From assembly GCA_963977525.1 (NCBI GenBank), contig CAXBPC010000013.1, positions 1-64,000 on the forward strand: 64,000 bases of DNA, written 5' to 3'. The notes under the pieces were generated by a model. That model was not told where the DNA came from, did no database searches, and worked only from the letters and a program-made list of their open reading frames with translations. This DNA comes from Ancylomarina sp963977525 (GTDB taxonomy: Bacteria; Bacteroidota; Bacteroidia; Bacteroidales; Marinifilaceae). A program made the translations under genes and the position numbers. Every line of letters begins with the position of its first letter. Position 1 is the stretch's first letter. Positions 10,533-19,000 of the stretch are shown here, in pieces.

Positions 10533-10898
10533 ATGACTACAGGTATGAAGGGAATTATAGAACTAGAAGGATTGGAATTTTATGGCTACCATGGCTGTTT
10601 TGTTGAAGAGCAAGTGGTAGGCAATAAGTTTATTGTGTACGTGCGAATGGAGTATAATGCTGAAAAGCCAGCTGCATCCGATGCGATTACTGATGCACTC
10701 AATTATCAGCGAGCATACGAAATGATTCAGGAAGAATTTAAGATTAAATCTCACCTGTTGGAACATGTGGCTCAACGTTTATTGGATATGCTGTACGCAA
10801 AATTCCCAGAATTGGAGCTAGCTACTGTTAAGGTTTCGAAAATGAATCCCCCTATGGGCGGGCAAATTGAGAAAGTTAGCTTAACTTTAAGTAGATAA
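10533..10898 (+). CDS. folB: Dihydroneopterin aldolase
   Basis: 121 residues, the standard FolB size. It cleaves 7,8-dihydroneopterin to 6-hydroxymethyl-dihydropterin in folate synthesis. The N-terminal LEGLEFYGYHGCFVEEQ segment carries the conserved Tyr and Glu of the pterin site, and the C-terminal KVSKMNPPMGGQIEKVSL segment carries the catalytic lysine region and the usual anchoring Glu. It starts at an ATG in GAAATATGAC, though a second Met five codons in could also serve. It stands alone between glnS (divergent) and tRNA-Cys. Confidence 0.93.
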   Translation: MTTGMKGIIELEGLEFYGYHGCFVEEQVVGNKFIVYVRMEYNAEKPAASDAITDALNYQRAYEMIQEEFKIKSHLLEHVAQRLLDMLYAKFPELELATVKVSKMNPPMGGQIEKVSLTLSR

Positions 10899-10962
10899 GT
10901 TTTTGATTCTCTTTAGACTGCAAATACAGGCACAAAAAAAATATTATAAAAGCTCTGAAAAG

Positions 10963-10995
10963 TTTGTAAAGTATTTTCTTTATTACTTATCTTTG
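10963..10995 (+). promoter_or_regulatory. Promoter of tRNA-Cys
   Basis: A Bacteroidota-type promoter: TTTG at 10963-10966 (-33 element), a 21-base spacer, then TATCTTTG at 10988-10995 (-7 element). It lies 21 bases before the mature tRNA 5' end. Confidence 0.75.
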
Positions 10996-11016
10996 CATCG
11001 CTCTTAAAGAGAAAAG

Positions 11017-11090
11017 GGTCTCTTGGCCGAGTGGCTAGGCAGTGGTCTGCAAAACCATCTACGGCGGTTCGAATCCGCCAGAGACCTCCA
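11017..11090 (+). tRNA. tRNA-Cys(GCA)
   Basis: A 71-nt cloverleaf with acceptor stem GGTCTCT/AGAGACC, anticodon GCA at 11049-11051 and T arm GGCGG-TTCGAAT-CCGCC; CCA is encoded at 11088-11090. The 3' 17 bases (11072-11088) recur at 26704-26720. The gene is therefore the integration site of the island to its right, and its 3' end is restored by the integrated DNA. Confidence 0.95.
11072..11088 (+). repeat. attL: left 17-bp direct repeat of the integrated element
   Basis: AATCCGCCAGAGACCTC, the 3' end of tRNA-Cys, is repeated exactly at 26704-26720. Position and sequence fit a tyrosine-recombinase core site in a tRNA T arm. Confidence 0.88.
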
Positions 11091-11096
11091 AAACGA

Positions 11097-11129
11097 CGAA
11101 ATCATGCTTGCATGGTTTCGTTTTTTTTT
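11097..11129 (+). terminator. Terminator after tRNA-Cys, supplied by the element
   Basis: CGAAATCATG, loop CTTG, CATGGTTTCG, then nine T. It is inside the element, so it replaces the host terminator displaced to 26725. Confidence 0.85.
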
Positions 11130-11291
11130 GCTCCAAACCTTCATGTTTACCTTACTTTACAAGGCTTGTAGGATGTTTGATGTTAGTTTTTGTAAATCTG
11201 CATTCAGGCACGTAAGAAAATTTCCCGCCCCGATTTCAGCCCCCTTTTATAAAAATCTTTGTTACCTTAGGAGGAAACAAAGAAGACCGTT

Positions 11292-12608
11292 ATGACTGAA
11301 AAACTGGCTTATAAGTTAAAGGAGCCCCAAAATGATGTTCCTTCCTCACAGCAAAAAGAAACACTAATCTACATGGTGTACAACTTTGGTTATTTTAAAA
11401 TGACAGCCAAGGGGAAAAAATATTTGCCATTAAAATACAGTACTGGTCTCAAAGTAAAACCCTCTCTATGGCATGGCAAGCCAACTTTTAAGGTTAAGCA
11501 ATCAAATACTATTGATCATGTCTTTCTTAATAAGGAATTAGCCAAGATTGAAGAGATTGCAAGAGCAAAATATAAAGTGTTGATAAGTTCAGGACAAGCG
11601 CCAACTCCCGAATTACTAAGAACTCTAATATCTACTGAAAGAGGACATATTGTATCGACTAAATGTAAATTCACTTTAAATGAGTTTATTTCTCAATTCA
11701 TTGAAGATACTGGGGGCGGAAAACGATTTACAGATAAAGGAGAAAAGTATAAACCTTTAACCGTTAAGAATTATAAGGGATTTCAGTCTCAGTTAAACTT
11801 ATTTCAAAAAGAGAAAAAAAAGCAATTGGATTTCGATGATATCAATATGGAGTTCTATGACCATTTTGTAAATTTTCTTACTCTTAAAGATTATAGTCCC
11901 AATACAATTGGAAGGCATGTTAAACATCTTAAATCAATAATGAATGCCGCCAAAGAGGATGGACTTCATAACAACATTGAGTTTAAGAGGAAGAAATTCA
12001 AAGTAATGAAAGTTGATGTGCAAGATGTTTATCTTAATGAAGTGGAAATAAAGAAACTTGAAGACTTAGACTTATCTGAACTCCCCAAGTTGGATATTGT
12101 TAGAGATGTATTTCTAGTTGGTTGCTATACCGCACAGAGGTATTCTGACTATTCAACACTTATTCCTGCTAATATATCAGAAACAAATGGGGGGCGGAAA
12201 ATCCTAACCATTATTCAGAAGAAGACTGGAGAAATAGCTCTGATACCCGTAAGGACAAAATTGGATAATATTTTAAAGAAGTATGACTATGAGCTTCCAA
12301 AGACATATGAGCAAAAGCTAAATAGTAGGATTAAAAAAGTAGCCGAAAAGGCGGAGTTGAAAGAATTAGTCATCATCGAAAGAATTAGGGGAGGACAGAA
12401 AATCCGTAAAAATTACCATAAATACGCTCTGATTAAAACTCATACTGCAAGGCGTTCTGGAGCTACGAATCTTTATTTGGCAGGAATACCTTCAGTAGAT
12501 ATCATGAAAATTACTGGACATAAAACAGAAAGAGAATTCCTCCGATATATAAAAGTCACTAAGGAAGAGACTGCTCAAAATTTATTAGAACATCCTTATT
12601 TTATTTAA
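11292..12608 (+). CDS. Tyrosine-type site-specific integrase
   Basis: 438 residues. An N-terminal arm-binding domain (about 25-120) is followed by a SAM-like core-binding domain (about 125-225) and a C-terminal catalytic domain. Catalytic residues visible are Arg283 (YTAQRYSDY), His384 and Arg387 (HTARR), His410 (TGHKTEREF) and the nucleophile Tyr419 (FLRYI). It catalyses recombination between the element and the 3' end of tRNA-Cys. It starts 202 bases from the tRNA, the usual place for an integrase that uses the tRNA as attB. Excision would probably be assisted by the excisionase-like protein at 25173-25463. Confidence 0.93.
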   Translation: MTEKLAYKLKEPQNDVPSSQQKETLIYMVYNFGYFKMTAKGKKYLPLKYSTGLKVKPSLWHGKPTFKVKQSNTIDHVFLNKELAKIEEIARAKYKVLISSGQAPTPELLRTLISTERGHIVSTKCKFTLNEFISQFIEDTGGGKRFTDKGEKYKPLTVKNYKGFQSQLNLFQKEKKKQLDFDDINMEFYDHFVNFLTLKDYSPNTIGRHVKHLKSIMNAAKEDGLHNNIEFKRKKFKVMKVDVQDVYLNEVEIKKLEDLDLSELPKLDIVRDVFLVGCYTAQRYSDYSTLIPANISETNGGRKILTIIQKKTGEIALIPVRTKLDNILKKYDYELPKTYEQKLNSRIKKVAEKAELKELVIIERIRGGQKIRKNYHKYALIKTHTARRSGATNLYLAGIPSVDIMKITGHKTEREFLRYIKVTKEETAQNLLEHPYFI

Positions 12609-12678
12609 ACTGAATCCTACTAAAACGAAATGTGAAAAGTGTGGCGAATCAAAGTCGGCAATCTAAATTTCAAATACG

Positions 12679-12981
12679 ATGAAGAATTACAACTACTTCA
12701 ATAAAACATCTGAGGCTATTGGAGACTATTACAAACAATTTGATAAAATTGAAGTCACTAAGGAAACATATGAATTGTGGCTTGAATCTCTTGAAATTTC
12801 AGGAAGGGATGAACCAAAAGATTTGGGCTTGAAGCTAGCATCTAAGAATCTGAATTTTATTCGTTTTACACTTGAGTTGAATGACCATGGACTAATGGAT
12901 TTTCTTCAGGATAATCTTCCAAAATATATCTTCAAAAGATGGAAAAATATAGAATATGTAGAGGGACTTGATGTGGTTTAA
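12679..12981 (+). CDS. Hypothetical protein
   Basis: 100 residues, soluble and acidic, with no signal peptide or membrane segment and no motif I recognise. Tyr/Asn-rich at the N-terminus (MKNYNYFNK) and helical-looking in the middle (TFELWLESLEISG-like segment). It lies 70 bases after the integrase in the same orientation, so it may be co-transcribed. Element-encoded accessory protein of unknown function; codon use looks like its neighbours. Confidence 0.6.
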   Translation: MKNYNYFNKTSEAIGDYYKQFDKIEVTKETYELWLESLEISGRDEPKDLGLKLASKNLNFIRFTLELNDHGLMDFLQDNLPKYIFKRWKNIEYVEGLDVV

Positions 12982-13154
12982 ATTTAATAGTTTTTTGTTT
13001 AGCTATATATAAATATATCGGTAAGCATGGAAGTTCGCAATTCTGGGATGGAACTCATTGGCGATAAATCCGATACTATGAGAATGCTTTAGACTGAAAT
13101 GTCTGGGGTTTTTGTTATCGATAAAACTTGTATCAAAATATTATTCAACAAAAA

Positions 13155-13194
13155 GTTGACAAATAGTCAATTTTACGGTTGACAATTTGTCAAC
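13155..13194 (+). promoter_or_regulatory. Double palindromic operator of the higBA unit
   Basis: Two copies of TTGAC-N5-GTCAA, at 13156-13170 (spacer AAATA) and 13179-13193 (spacer AATTT), 23 bases centre to centre. The second copy covers the -33 promoter element. A repressor bound here, presumably the HigA antitoxin, would block transcription. Confidence 0.7.
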
Positions 13195-13216
13195 TTCATT
13201 TATTTTATTACCTTTG
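13186..13216 (+). promoter_or_regulatory. Promoter of the higBA unit
   Basis: TTTG at 13186-13189, 19-base spacer, TACCTTTG at 13209-13216: a full match to the Bacteroidota -33/-7 pattern. The start site would be near 13222, leaving a leader of about 170 bases before higB. Confidence 0.75.
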
Positions 13217-13289
13217 TCTCAGTGATGTCTAATTTGCTTTTACGTCACGAATTAATAATTCGGAAAAAAATTAAATCCTAATCAACAAA

Positions 13290-13316
13290 ATTAACTAGGG
13301 AGAGGCCCAGGTTAAT
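13290..13316 (+). other. Leader RNA hairpin upstream of higB
   Basis: ATTAAC and GTTAAT arms enclose GGG/CCC (ATTAAC-TA-GGG-AGAGG-CCC-AG-GTTAAT). It lies in the untranslated leader about 100 bases before higB. There is no T tract, so a terminator is unlikely; it may affect translation or RNA stability. Confidence 0.45.
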
Positions 13317-13350
13317 TTAAATCAATCAATTAAATTAAATCAAATGTATT

Positions 13351-13419
13351 ATGAAAACTAAAAAAGCATTCACCCGTAAATTTACATTAGATGACATCAT
13401 CAGGTTATTACAAAATTGA
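13351..13419 (+). CDS. Possible 22-residue leader peptide overlapping higB
   Basis: ATG at 13351 opens a 22-codon frame, MKTKKAFTRKFTLDDIIRLL plus two residues, ending at TGA 13417-13419. It runs across the higB start at 13391 in another frame, so its translation could couple to or compete with toxin initiation. Basic first half, amphipathic second half. It may equally be chance. Confidence 0.3.
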   Translation: MKTKKAFTRKFTLDDIIRLLQN

Positions 13420-13681
13420 AGATTTCTTCAATAAACACAATCAAGCAAAAACAGGATTATTATCAGTACACAGAAGACTAGTTAATGGTGTATTTAAAAA
13501 TAGTCAGGAGATTACAACTAAAATTCCTAATTCAAGTCTAATTAACGACGATAAAGTTGTTTTTAGAATAAAATGGAATGAGTATAGAATGATTATTTAT
13601 TTCAATTTTTCTATACAAGCCTTTAATATTCTTTTTGTTGGTACTCATAAGGAGTATGATAAATGGAATGCAAGACGATAG
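13391..13681 (+). CDS. higB: HigB-family toxin (RelE superfamily mRNA interferase)
   Basis: 96 residues. HigB toxins cut mRNA on translating ribosomes. The family fingerprint is clear: an N-terminal FFNKHNQAKTGL-type helix, central VVFRIKWNEYRMIIYFNF and the terminal LFVGTHKEYDKWNA. It precedes its antitoxin, the reversed toxin-first order of hig loci. The ATG at 13391 (MTSSGYYKIEDFF) fits the family N-terminus. Expression is probably autoregulated through the TTGAC-N5-GTCAA operators upstream. It likely stabilises the element in its host. Confidence 0.88.
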   Translation: MTSSGYYKIEDFFNKHNQAKTGLLSVHRRLVNGVFKNSQEITTKIPNSSLINDDKVVFRIKWNEYRMIIYFNFSIQAFNILFVGTHKEYDKWNARR

Positions 13682-13706
13682 TAAAAAACGAAAAGTAAAC
13701 GTTAAA

Positions 13707-14084
13707 ATGAGTTATTTAAAAGTGATTCAAACTAAAGAAGAGTATATAAAAGCATGTGATATATTAGGCTCATTAATGGAAGAAAATCCAGTGAGCAATA
13801 CTCCAGAGGGAGATGATCTTGCTCTTCTTGCAGTTTTAATCGATAAGTATGAAAAGGAAAACTTTCAGATACCTGAATTGGATCCTATTGAAGTAATAAA
13901 ATATTTCTTAGATGAAAAGGGATATGAAAAGAAAGATGTTATTGGTATAATTGGAGATAAAACACTTGTATCAAGAATATTCAACAAAAAAAGAAAATTA
14001 ACATTAGAAATGATAAGAGGATTGGTAGAGTTTCTATCTATTCCAATTGAACTTCTAGTTGTTGATTATGAACTGTCAAACTAA
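13707..14084 (+). CDS. higA: HigA-family antitoxin with HTH domain
   Basis: 125 residues from the ATG at 13707 (MSYLKVIQTKEEY); a start at 13668, overlapping higB by 14 bases, is also possible. The N-terminal half is the acidic helical segment typical of HigA (EGDDLALLAVLIDKYE). The C-terminal half is an Xre-like helix-turn-helix (GYEKKDVIGIIGDKTLVSRIFNKKR). It neutralises HigB and, with it, represses the operon. A strong terminator follows immediately. Confidence 0.87.
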   Translation: MSYLKVIQTKEEYIKACDILGSLMEENPVSNTPEGDDLALLAVLIDKYEKENFQIPELDPIEVIKYFLDEKGYEKKDVIGIIGDKTLVSRIFNKKRKLTLEMIRGLVEFLSIPIELLVVDYELSN

Positions 14085-14118
14085 GAGAAGATTTTTAAAA
14101 GATCTTCTCTTTTTTTTA
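14082..14118 (+). terminator. Terminator of the higBA operon
   Basis: AGAGAAGATTTTT/AAAAGATCTTCTCT stem followed by eight T, starting at the higA stop codon. Confidence 0.9.
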
Positions 14119-14532
14119 TAACATTCTATTAGTTCAAAGAACGAAAAAAATCCAATCACCGCCCTAAGAGTTGAGGAGAACACCTTCGAAATAGATTCCT
14201 CTTTTTTCCTTAATTCTCAATAATATCCAAATTACCACCAACAATACGAATTGATAGCATTTTTATTTTAAGCTATTACTTTACTTCATTTAACAAGCTC
14301 TAACACACTTCCATAGATCAATGATGTTAAGTTATGTTCGATAATGTCGGGTGCTTTTTATCCTCTAATTTTAAGATCTGTGGGGATTCATAAAGAGCAT
14401 CGATTCACCCAATCCTATTCTGTACTTCAAATTGATATTTGAGTATCGAATATTATTTTCCCCGCTATTTTTTCAGAAACTCAGGCTTGAGATGAAAATC
14501 TAAGCTGTGTCTAATATTAAAGGTCCGGCTTT
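14119..14532. other. Non-coding stretch between higA and the oriT-like site
   Basis: About 400 AT-rich bases with no supportable gene. A weak GAGGA...TCCTC arm pair followed by T6 lies near 14172-14206. Otherwise nothing recognised; it may hold mob transcription signals. Confidence 0.35.
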
Positions 14533-14597
14533 AGTATAGCTCACTATACCAAACAAGTTTGGTGCGAGCTCTGCGAGGCTTTCAGACTATCGTCTGA
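14533..14597. promoter_or_regulatory. Candidate origin of transfer (oriT) for the MobV relaxase
   Basis: Three consecutive inverted repeats just before the relaxase gene: GTATA-GCTCAC-TATAC (14534-14549), CCAAAC-AA-GTTTGG (14549-14562) and TCAGAC-TATC-GTCTGA (14582-14597). The bottom strand of the first reads GGTATAGTGAGCTATACTA. As I recall it, the MobV nick region of pMV158 has the form AGTATAGTGTGTTATACTT, differing at only a few positions. Position 24 bases before the relaxase start fits. Confidence 0.65.
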
Positions 14598-14607
14598 TTA
14601 AAAAAAT

Positions 14608-14614
14608 GGAGGGG
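14608..14614 (+). promoter_or_regulatory. Strong Shine-Dalgarno before the relaxase gene
   Basis: GGAGGGG with six bases to the ATG. Such a purine-rich site is unusual in this window, where starts generally lack an SD, and it fixes the relaxase start at 14621. Confidence 0.65.
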
Positions 14615-14620
14615 AAATAA

Positions 14621-15430
14621 ATGAACAGTTTTGCAGTTTGTCACATGGACAAATACAAGAAATCTGATCTGGGTGGTTTAGGAAACCACATCGATCGGAT
14701 TAAGATTTCTAAGAATGTTGATCAGGAAAGAGTCAAAGAAAATCTGGAATTGGTAGAAGTTAAAGGTTCGCTTAAAAAGATGGTTATAGATCGAATTGAA
14801 AGTGGCTATCTGGGAAAAAGGAAACTCAGAGACAATGCTGTACGCTGTTGTGGTTTCATATTAACAGGGAGTCCAGAAATTATGAATAAGCTCAGTAAAA
14901 AAGAAATTCTCAATTGGGCTTCTAAAAACCATGAGTTTTTTTCACAGCGATATGGTTCGAAGAACATAGTTCGATGCTCTCTGCATATGGATGAAGAAAC
15001 CCCACACTTGCATTTGCACCTGGTTCCACTCACTGAAGATGGGCGTTTATCAGCGAAGGATATTTTTAATAAGCTTGAAATGAAACAACTTCAATCATCC
15101 TATGCTGAAGCCATGAGAGAGTTTGGCTTGAAAAGAGGTGTTTCCAGCCCTGACCGAAAACATATCACCACAAAACAATTCTACAAATATTTAGAGGTGA
15201 ATGAAATGGATGCTGAAGAATTGCTCAAAAGTCCTTTAGCCAAAGAAATAGTGGGGAAGATGTTACAGGAATTACAAGCTCAAGAGCAAATCCGCAATAT
15301 GCAAGAACTAACAAAATCAACTAATAAAAACTACTATGAGCGAAATGAACAAGAAGTTTCTAGAAGAGCTAGCGAAAGAAGAACAATTGGAGAAAATAAC
15401 CATAAAGGATCTAAACCAAACTTGCAGTGA
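14621..15430 (+). CDS. MobV/Pre-family relaxase (mobilization protein)
   Basis: 269 residues. It nicks oriT and pilots the single strand into a recipient. An N-terminal MNSFAVCHMDKYK-type segment and the triple-histidine motif H122-x-D-E-x-x-P-H129-x-H131 (HMDEETPHLHLHLVPL) are diagnostic of MobV relaxases. An acidic/Gln-rich helical tail follows (about 190-269), shorter than in plasmid relatives of 400 or more residues. The family also includes relaxases of Bacteroides mobilizable elements. Its 3' end overlaps the next gene by 95 bases in another frame. With no conjugation pore genes here, transfer needs a helper. Confidence 0.9.
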   Translation: MNSFAVCHMDKYKKSDLGGLGNHIDRIKISKNVDQERVKENLELVEVKGSLKKMVIDRIESGYLGKRKLRDNAVRCCGFILTGSPEIMNKLSKKEILNWASKNHEFFSQRYGSKNIVRCSLHMDEETPHLHLHLVPLTEDGRLSAKDIFNKLEMKQLQSSYAEAMREFGLKRGVSSPDRKHITTKQFYKYLEVNEMDAEELLKSPLAKEIVGKMLQELQAQEQIRNMQELTKSTNKNYYERNEQEVSRRASERRTIGENNHKGSKPNLQ

Positions 15431-15830
15431 GATTATAAATCAAAATGAGGATATAAAGGCTCATTTTGCAAGATTTAAGAAGTTTGAGGTTAAAATTGAT
15501 AATACCCATGTCAATTTATTCAAGAGTCTTCTCAATAGCTTAAAAACAATCAAAATTCCTGAAGAAATTCATTTGACGAGATCTGAAAAGATAATAATTG
15601 AAAACACTACTCGGAAATGGTTGATGTATTATTTTGTTTGTAGTATTTCGATCGTAATCCTTTCTCTTGGTTTTGCATTTTATTCATACCAATATGAATA
15701 CAAGCCCAAAAAGGAATTGGAAATTTCAGACATGCAAAATAAATGGTTGATAGAATATGTTGATAATATGGGAAAGAAAAATTCACAAGATCATCTCAAG
15801 TTTGTGAATGAATATCCATTTCCTAAATAG
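15336..15830 (+). CDS. Putative membrane-anchored mobilization accessory protein
   Basis: 164 residues, overlapping the relaxase gene by 95 bases. A charged helical, coiled-coil-like N-terminal half is followed by a single hydrophobic span at about 97-117 (YYFVCSISIVILSLGFAFYS) and a short polar tail. Translational overlap with the relaxase suggests a joint role, possibly tethering the relaxosome to the membrane. No family recognised; function inferred from context only. A second Met at residue 4 is an alternative start. Confidence 0.65.
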   Translation: MSEMNKKFLEELAKEEQLEKITIKDLNQTCSEIINQNEDIKAHFARFKKFEVKIDNTHVNLFKSLLNSLKTIKIPEEIHLTRSEKIIIENTTRKWLMYYFVCSISIVILSLGFAFYSYQYEYKPKKELEISDMQNKWLIEYVDNMGKKNSQDHLKFVNEYPFPK

Positions 15831-15985
15831 AATAAGTGGTGCATTGATATTATTCATTATAGCATATTTGGACAGTCCATAGGTGTTCCCATTGATTTCA
15901 ATATAATTTGTAATTTTTTTTGAGTTTTTTCATCATCTCCTTAACCCAGAACCACAACCCTTCGAACTGGTGTAAACCAGAAGAA

Positions 15986-16010
15986 TCTCGATAATATTAT
16001 ATTATCGAGA
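15986..16010. terminator. Hairpin between the convergent mob and hsdR genes
   Basis: A perfect 10-bp stem TCTCGATAAT, 5-base loop, ATTATCGAGA. Only short T runs flank it, so it is a probable rather than certain bidirectional terminator. The rest of 15831-16050 shows nothing. Confidence 0.6.
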
Positions 16011-16050
16011 CTCTTTAACATTTTATAATAAACAAATCAAACTGCTTGTA

Positions 16051-19000
16051 TTAAATTTGACCACCCACTCCCTTAAACTTTTCAACAAAAGAGGCAATTT
16101 TTTGAAAAACACTCTGTTTTTTTGTTAAGTATTGCGGATTTAGCGGACTCATTTTGGGTAGAAGAGCATTGAGTTCGGTACCATTTTCACTGGCATACTC
16201 TCGCCTTAATGAGGCTGTAATATATCGTTTTGCTGCTTCTTCATTAAGATTCTCATCAACAATAATTTCAGCAACCTCATGTTTCTGTTTACCTTGAGCA
16301 AAGCCAAAGAAAGCATCAATAATTGTTGCTTTATCTTGAATGGCGTCAAGATCAGTGTCATTAATGAAATCGACTATTAAGCTCTCTTTTGCACGATTGC
16401 CAATACTGGCACGAATGATACGACGAACCTCTTCTAATAAGGAGGCTTTATCTTTAGTGTTTTTGTTGTGTTCAAAAATCAATTCAAGTATATAGTCTAG
16501 GTCTATCTCTTGAGATTTGAGAAGATCGACTTCAAAAACAACATCATCCCAGTCAATTTCTGATTCTTCTGATTCTTTACCGTTTTTCTCACGGCGCAAC
16601 CAGTCTCGAATATCATTATATGTGGAGCGATAATCTTGTATTGTACGATCTGCTGGCAATTCCACTTCTTGCATAGCTGATATATCTTCATCTGTTACAA
16701 AGTGAGTTTCTTTAAATGCTACAATTGCTTCTGGATCGTTTATATCTATGGATTGAAGTGCTTTAAGGTTGGCAAATTCATCATAGTTTTGGAGTACATT
16801 TTCAACACGAAGATATTCACCAAAGAGCTTTGAGAACTCTTTTTTATCTTTTTCAGTGACAATCTCATCAAGGGTGGGGAACTTTTCATTTAACTCTTTT
16901 ACAACATCAATATACCCACGACGAGCTTCACCAGTTGCTATATCTGTAAAGCCTTCCAAGTACTCTTTATAGCTCTTCTCAAGGACTATATTTTTAGTAT
17001 TACTATCTCCAAAAAGAGTGATAGCATCAATGGTAGATTTTTCTAGATCTCTAAAAGTAACAATATTACCAAAGGTTTTGGTAGCATCATAAATACGATT
17101 GGTACGTGAGAAGGCTTGGATTAAGCCATGATAGCGGAGATTCTTATCTACAAAAAGAGTATTGAGGGTAGGAGCATCAAAACCGGTTAGGAACATTCCG
17201 ACCACAATGAGAAGATCAATCTCCTTACTCTTTACTCGTTTGGCAAGGTCACGATAGTAGTTTTGAAACTCTTTACTATCAACCCCAAAGCTGGTTTTAA
17301 ACATACCATTATAGTCATTGATGGCATCAGTTAAAAACTCTTTTGCACTTGTATCCATTGCAGAGGGGTCAAAAGTTTCATCAGGGATCTCTCCAACGGC
17401 ACTTTGCTCTTCATTGGCTGCAAAGGAGAAGATAGTAGCAATCTTTAGAGGTTTATCACTCTCCTTTTGTAGATTATTTATTGCTTCATAGTAGCATTTA
17501 GCAGCATCAATATTACTAACTGCAAACATTCCATTAAACCCTCTTTTGCTTCCATGTAATCTATGAGTTTTTTGCCTAAAGTTCTGTAATATGTATTGAG
17601 AAATTTCATTGATACGAGTAGGATGGAGTAAAGCTTTTTTGTTTTCTGCTGCACTTAACTTCTTTTCATCCAGTTCTGTCTCAATACCTTTAAACTGAGG
17701 TCTAACATCATTGTAGTCTACCTTAAACTTAAGCACTTTATTATCCCTAATAGCATCAGTAATAACATAAGAGTGTATTTCACGTCCAAATACACTGGCT
17801 GTAGTTTCTGAACCCAAAGCATTTTCAGGAAATATAGGAGTCCCAGTAAAACCAAATTGATAGTACCTCTTAAACTTCTTTTTAAGGTTCTTTTGAGCCT
17901 TTCCAAATTGTGAGCGATGTGCTTCATCAAAGATGAATACAACTTGCTTTTGGTAGATGGATAGATCACTCTCATTTTTCATGAGATTATTCAGTTTCTG
18001 AATTGTCGTTACTATGATCTTATTATCATCTTTCTCAATATTTCTTTTTAAACCAGCTGTACTATCTGATCCATTAACACTATCTGGAGAGAATCGTTGA
18101 TACTCTTTCATGGTTTGAAAATCTAGATCTTTACGATCTACCACAAAGAATACTTTATCAACAAAATCAAGTTGTGTTGCTAGTCGTGCTACTTTAAAAC
18201 TGGTAAGGGTCTTACCTGATCCTGTAGTATGCCAAATAAAACCTCCACTTTCGCTTTTAGACCAATTTTTAGCCTGATAGGAACTTGCGATCTTCCATAA
18301 GATCCTTTCCGTTGCTGCAATTTGATAGGGTCTCATAACAAGGAGTGTATCGCTTACATCAAATACTGAATAGTTAAGAAGGACATTTAAGAGGGTGTTT
18401 TTTTGAAAAAAGGTGACAGTAAAATCTTTTAGATCTTTGATAAGGGTATTGTCTGACTTTGCCCAATTCATGGTGAAGTCAAAACTGTTTTTACTTCTCT
18501 CAACAGTATTAGCAAAATAGCGGCTGTCAGTACCATTTGAGATAACAAAAACCTGTAAATATTTAAAAAGTGAGTTTTTACTATTAAAGCTCTCTTTACT
18601 ATAACGATGTACCTGATTAAAGGCTTCACGAATAGCAACACCTCGCTTTTTTAGCTCGATTTGCACCAAAGGTAATCCATTCACTAATATGGTGACATCA
18701 TAACGATTTGCCTGAGTACCTTTTTGCTCAAATTGTGAGATTACCTGCACTTTATTGCGAGTAACATTCTTTTTGTCTACTAAGTAAATGTTTTGAATAT
18801 GACCATCATCAAAAACAAAATCGTAGATATAATTATCATGTATCTTCCTTGTCTTATCTATCAGATTATCATTTGGTTTGTCTAAATACTCCTCAACAAA
18901 TCGAGACCATTCACCATCTAAAAATTTCATGTTGTTAAGAATTTGCAACTGCACTCTTACATTGGCAAGCATTGTCTCAGGAGTGATAAGCTTAGGTAGA

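Noticed and set aside
11023..11295. 90-codon open frame beginning inside tRNA-Cys
   Set aside because: It runs through the tRNA, its terminator hairpin and T tract; no coding character.
13027..13092. 21-codon frame upstream of the hig operator
   Set aside because: Too short, lies before the promoter and has no ribosome site; cannot be separated from chance.
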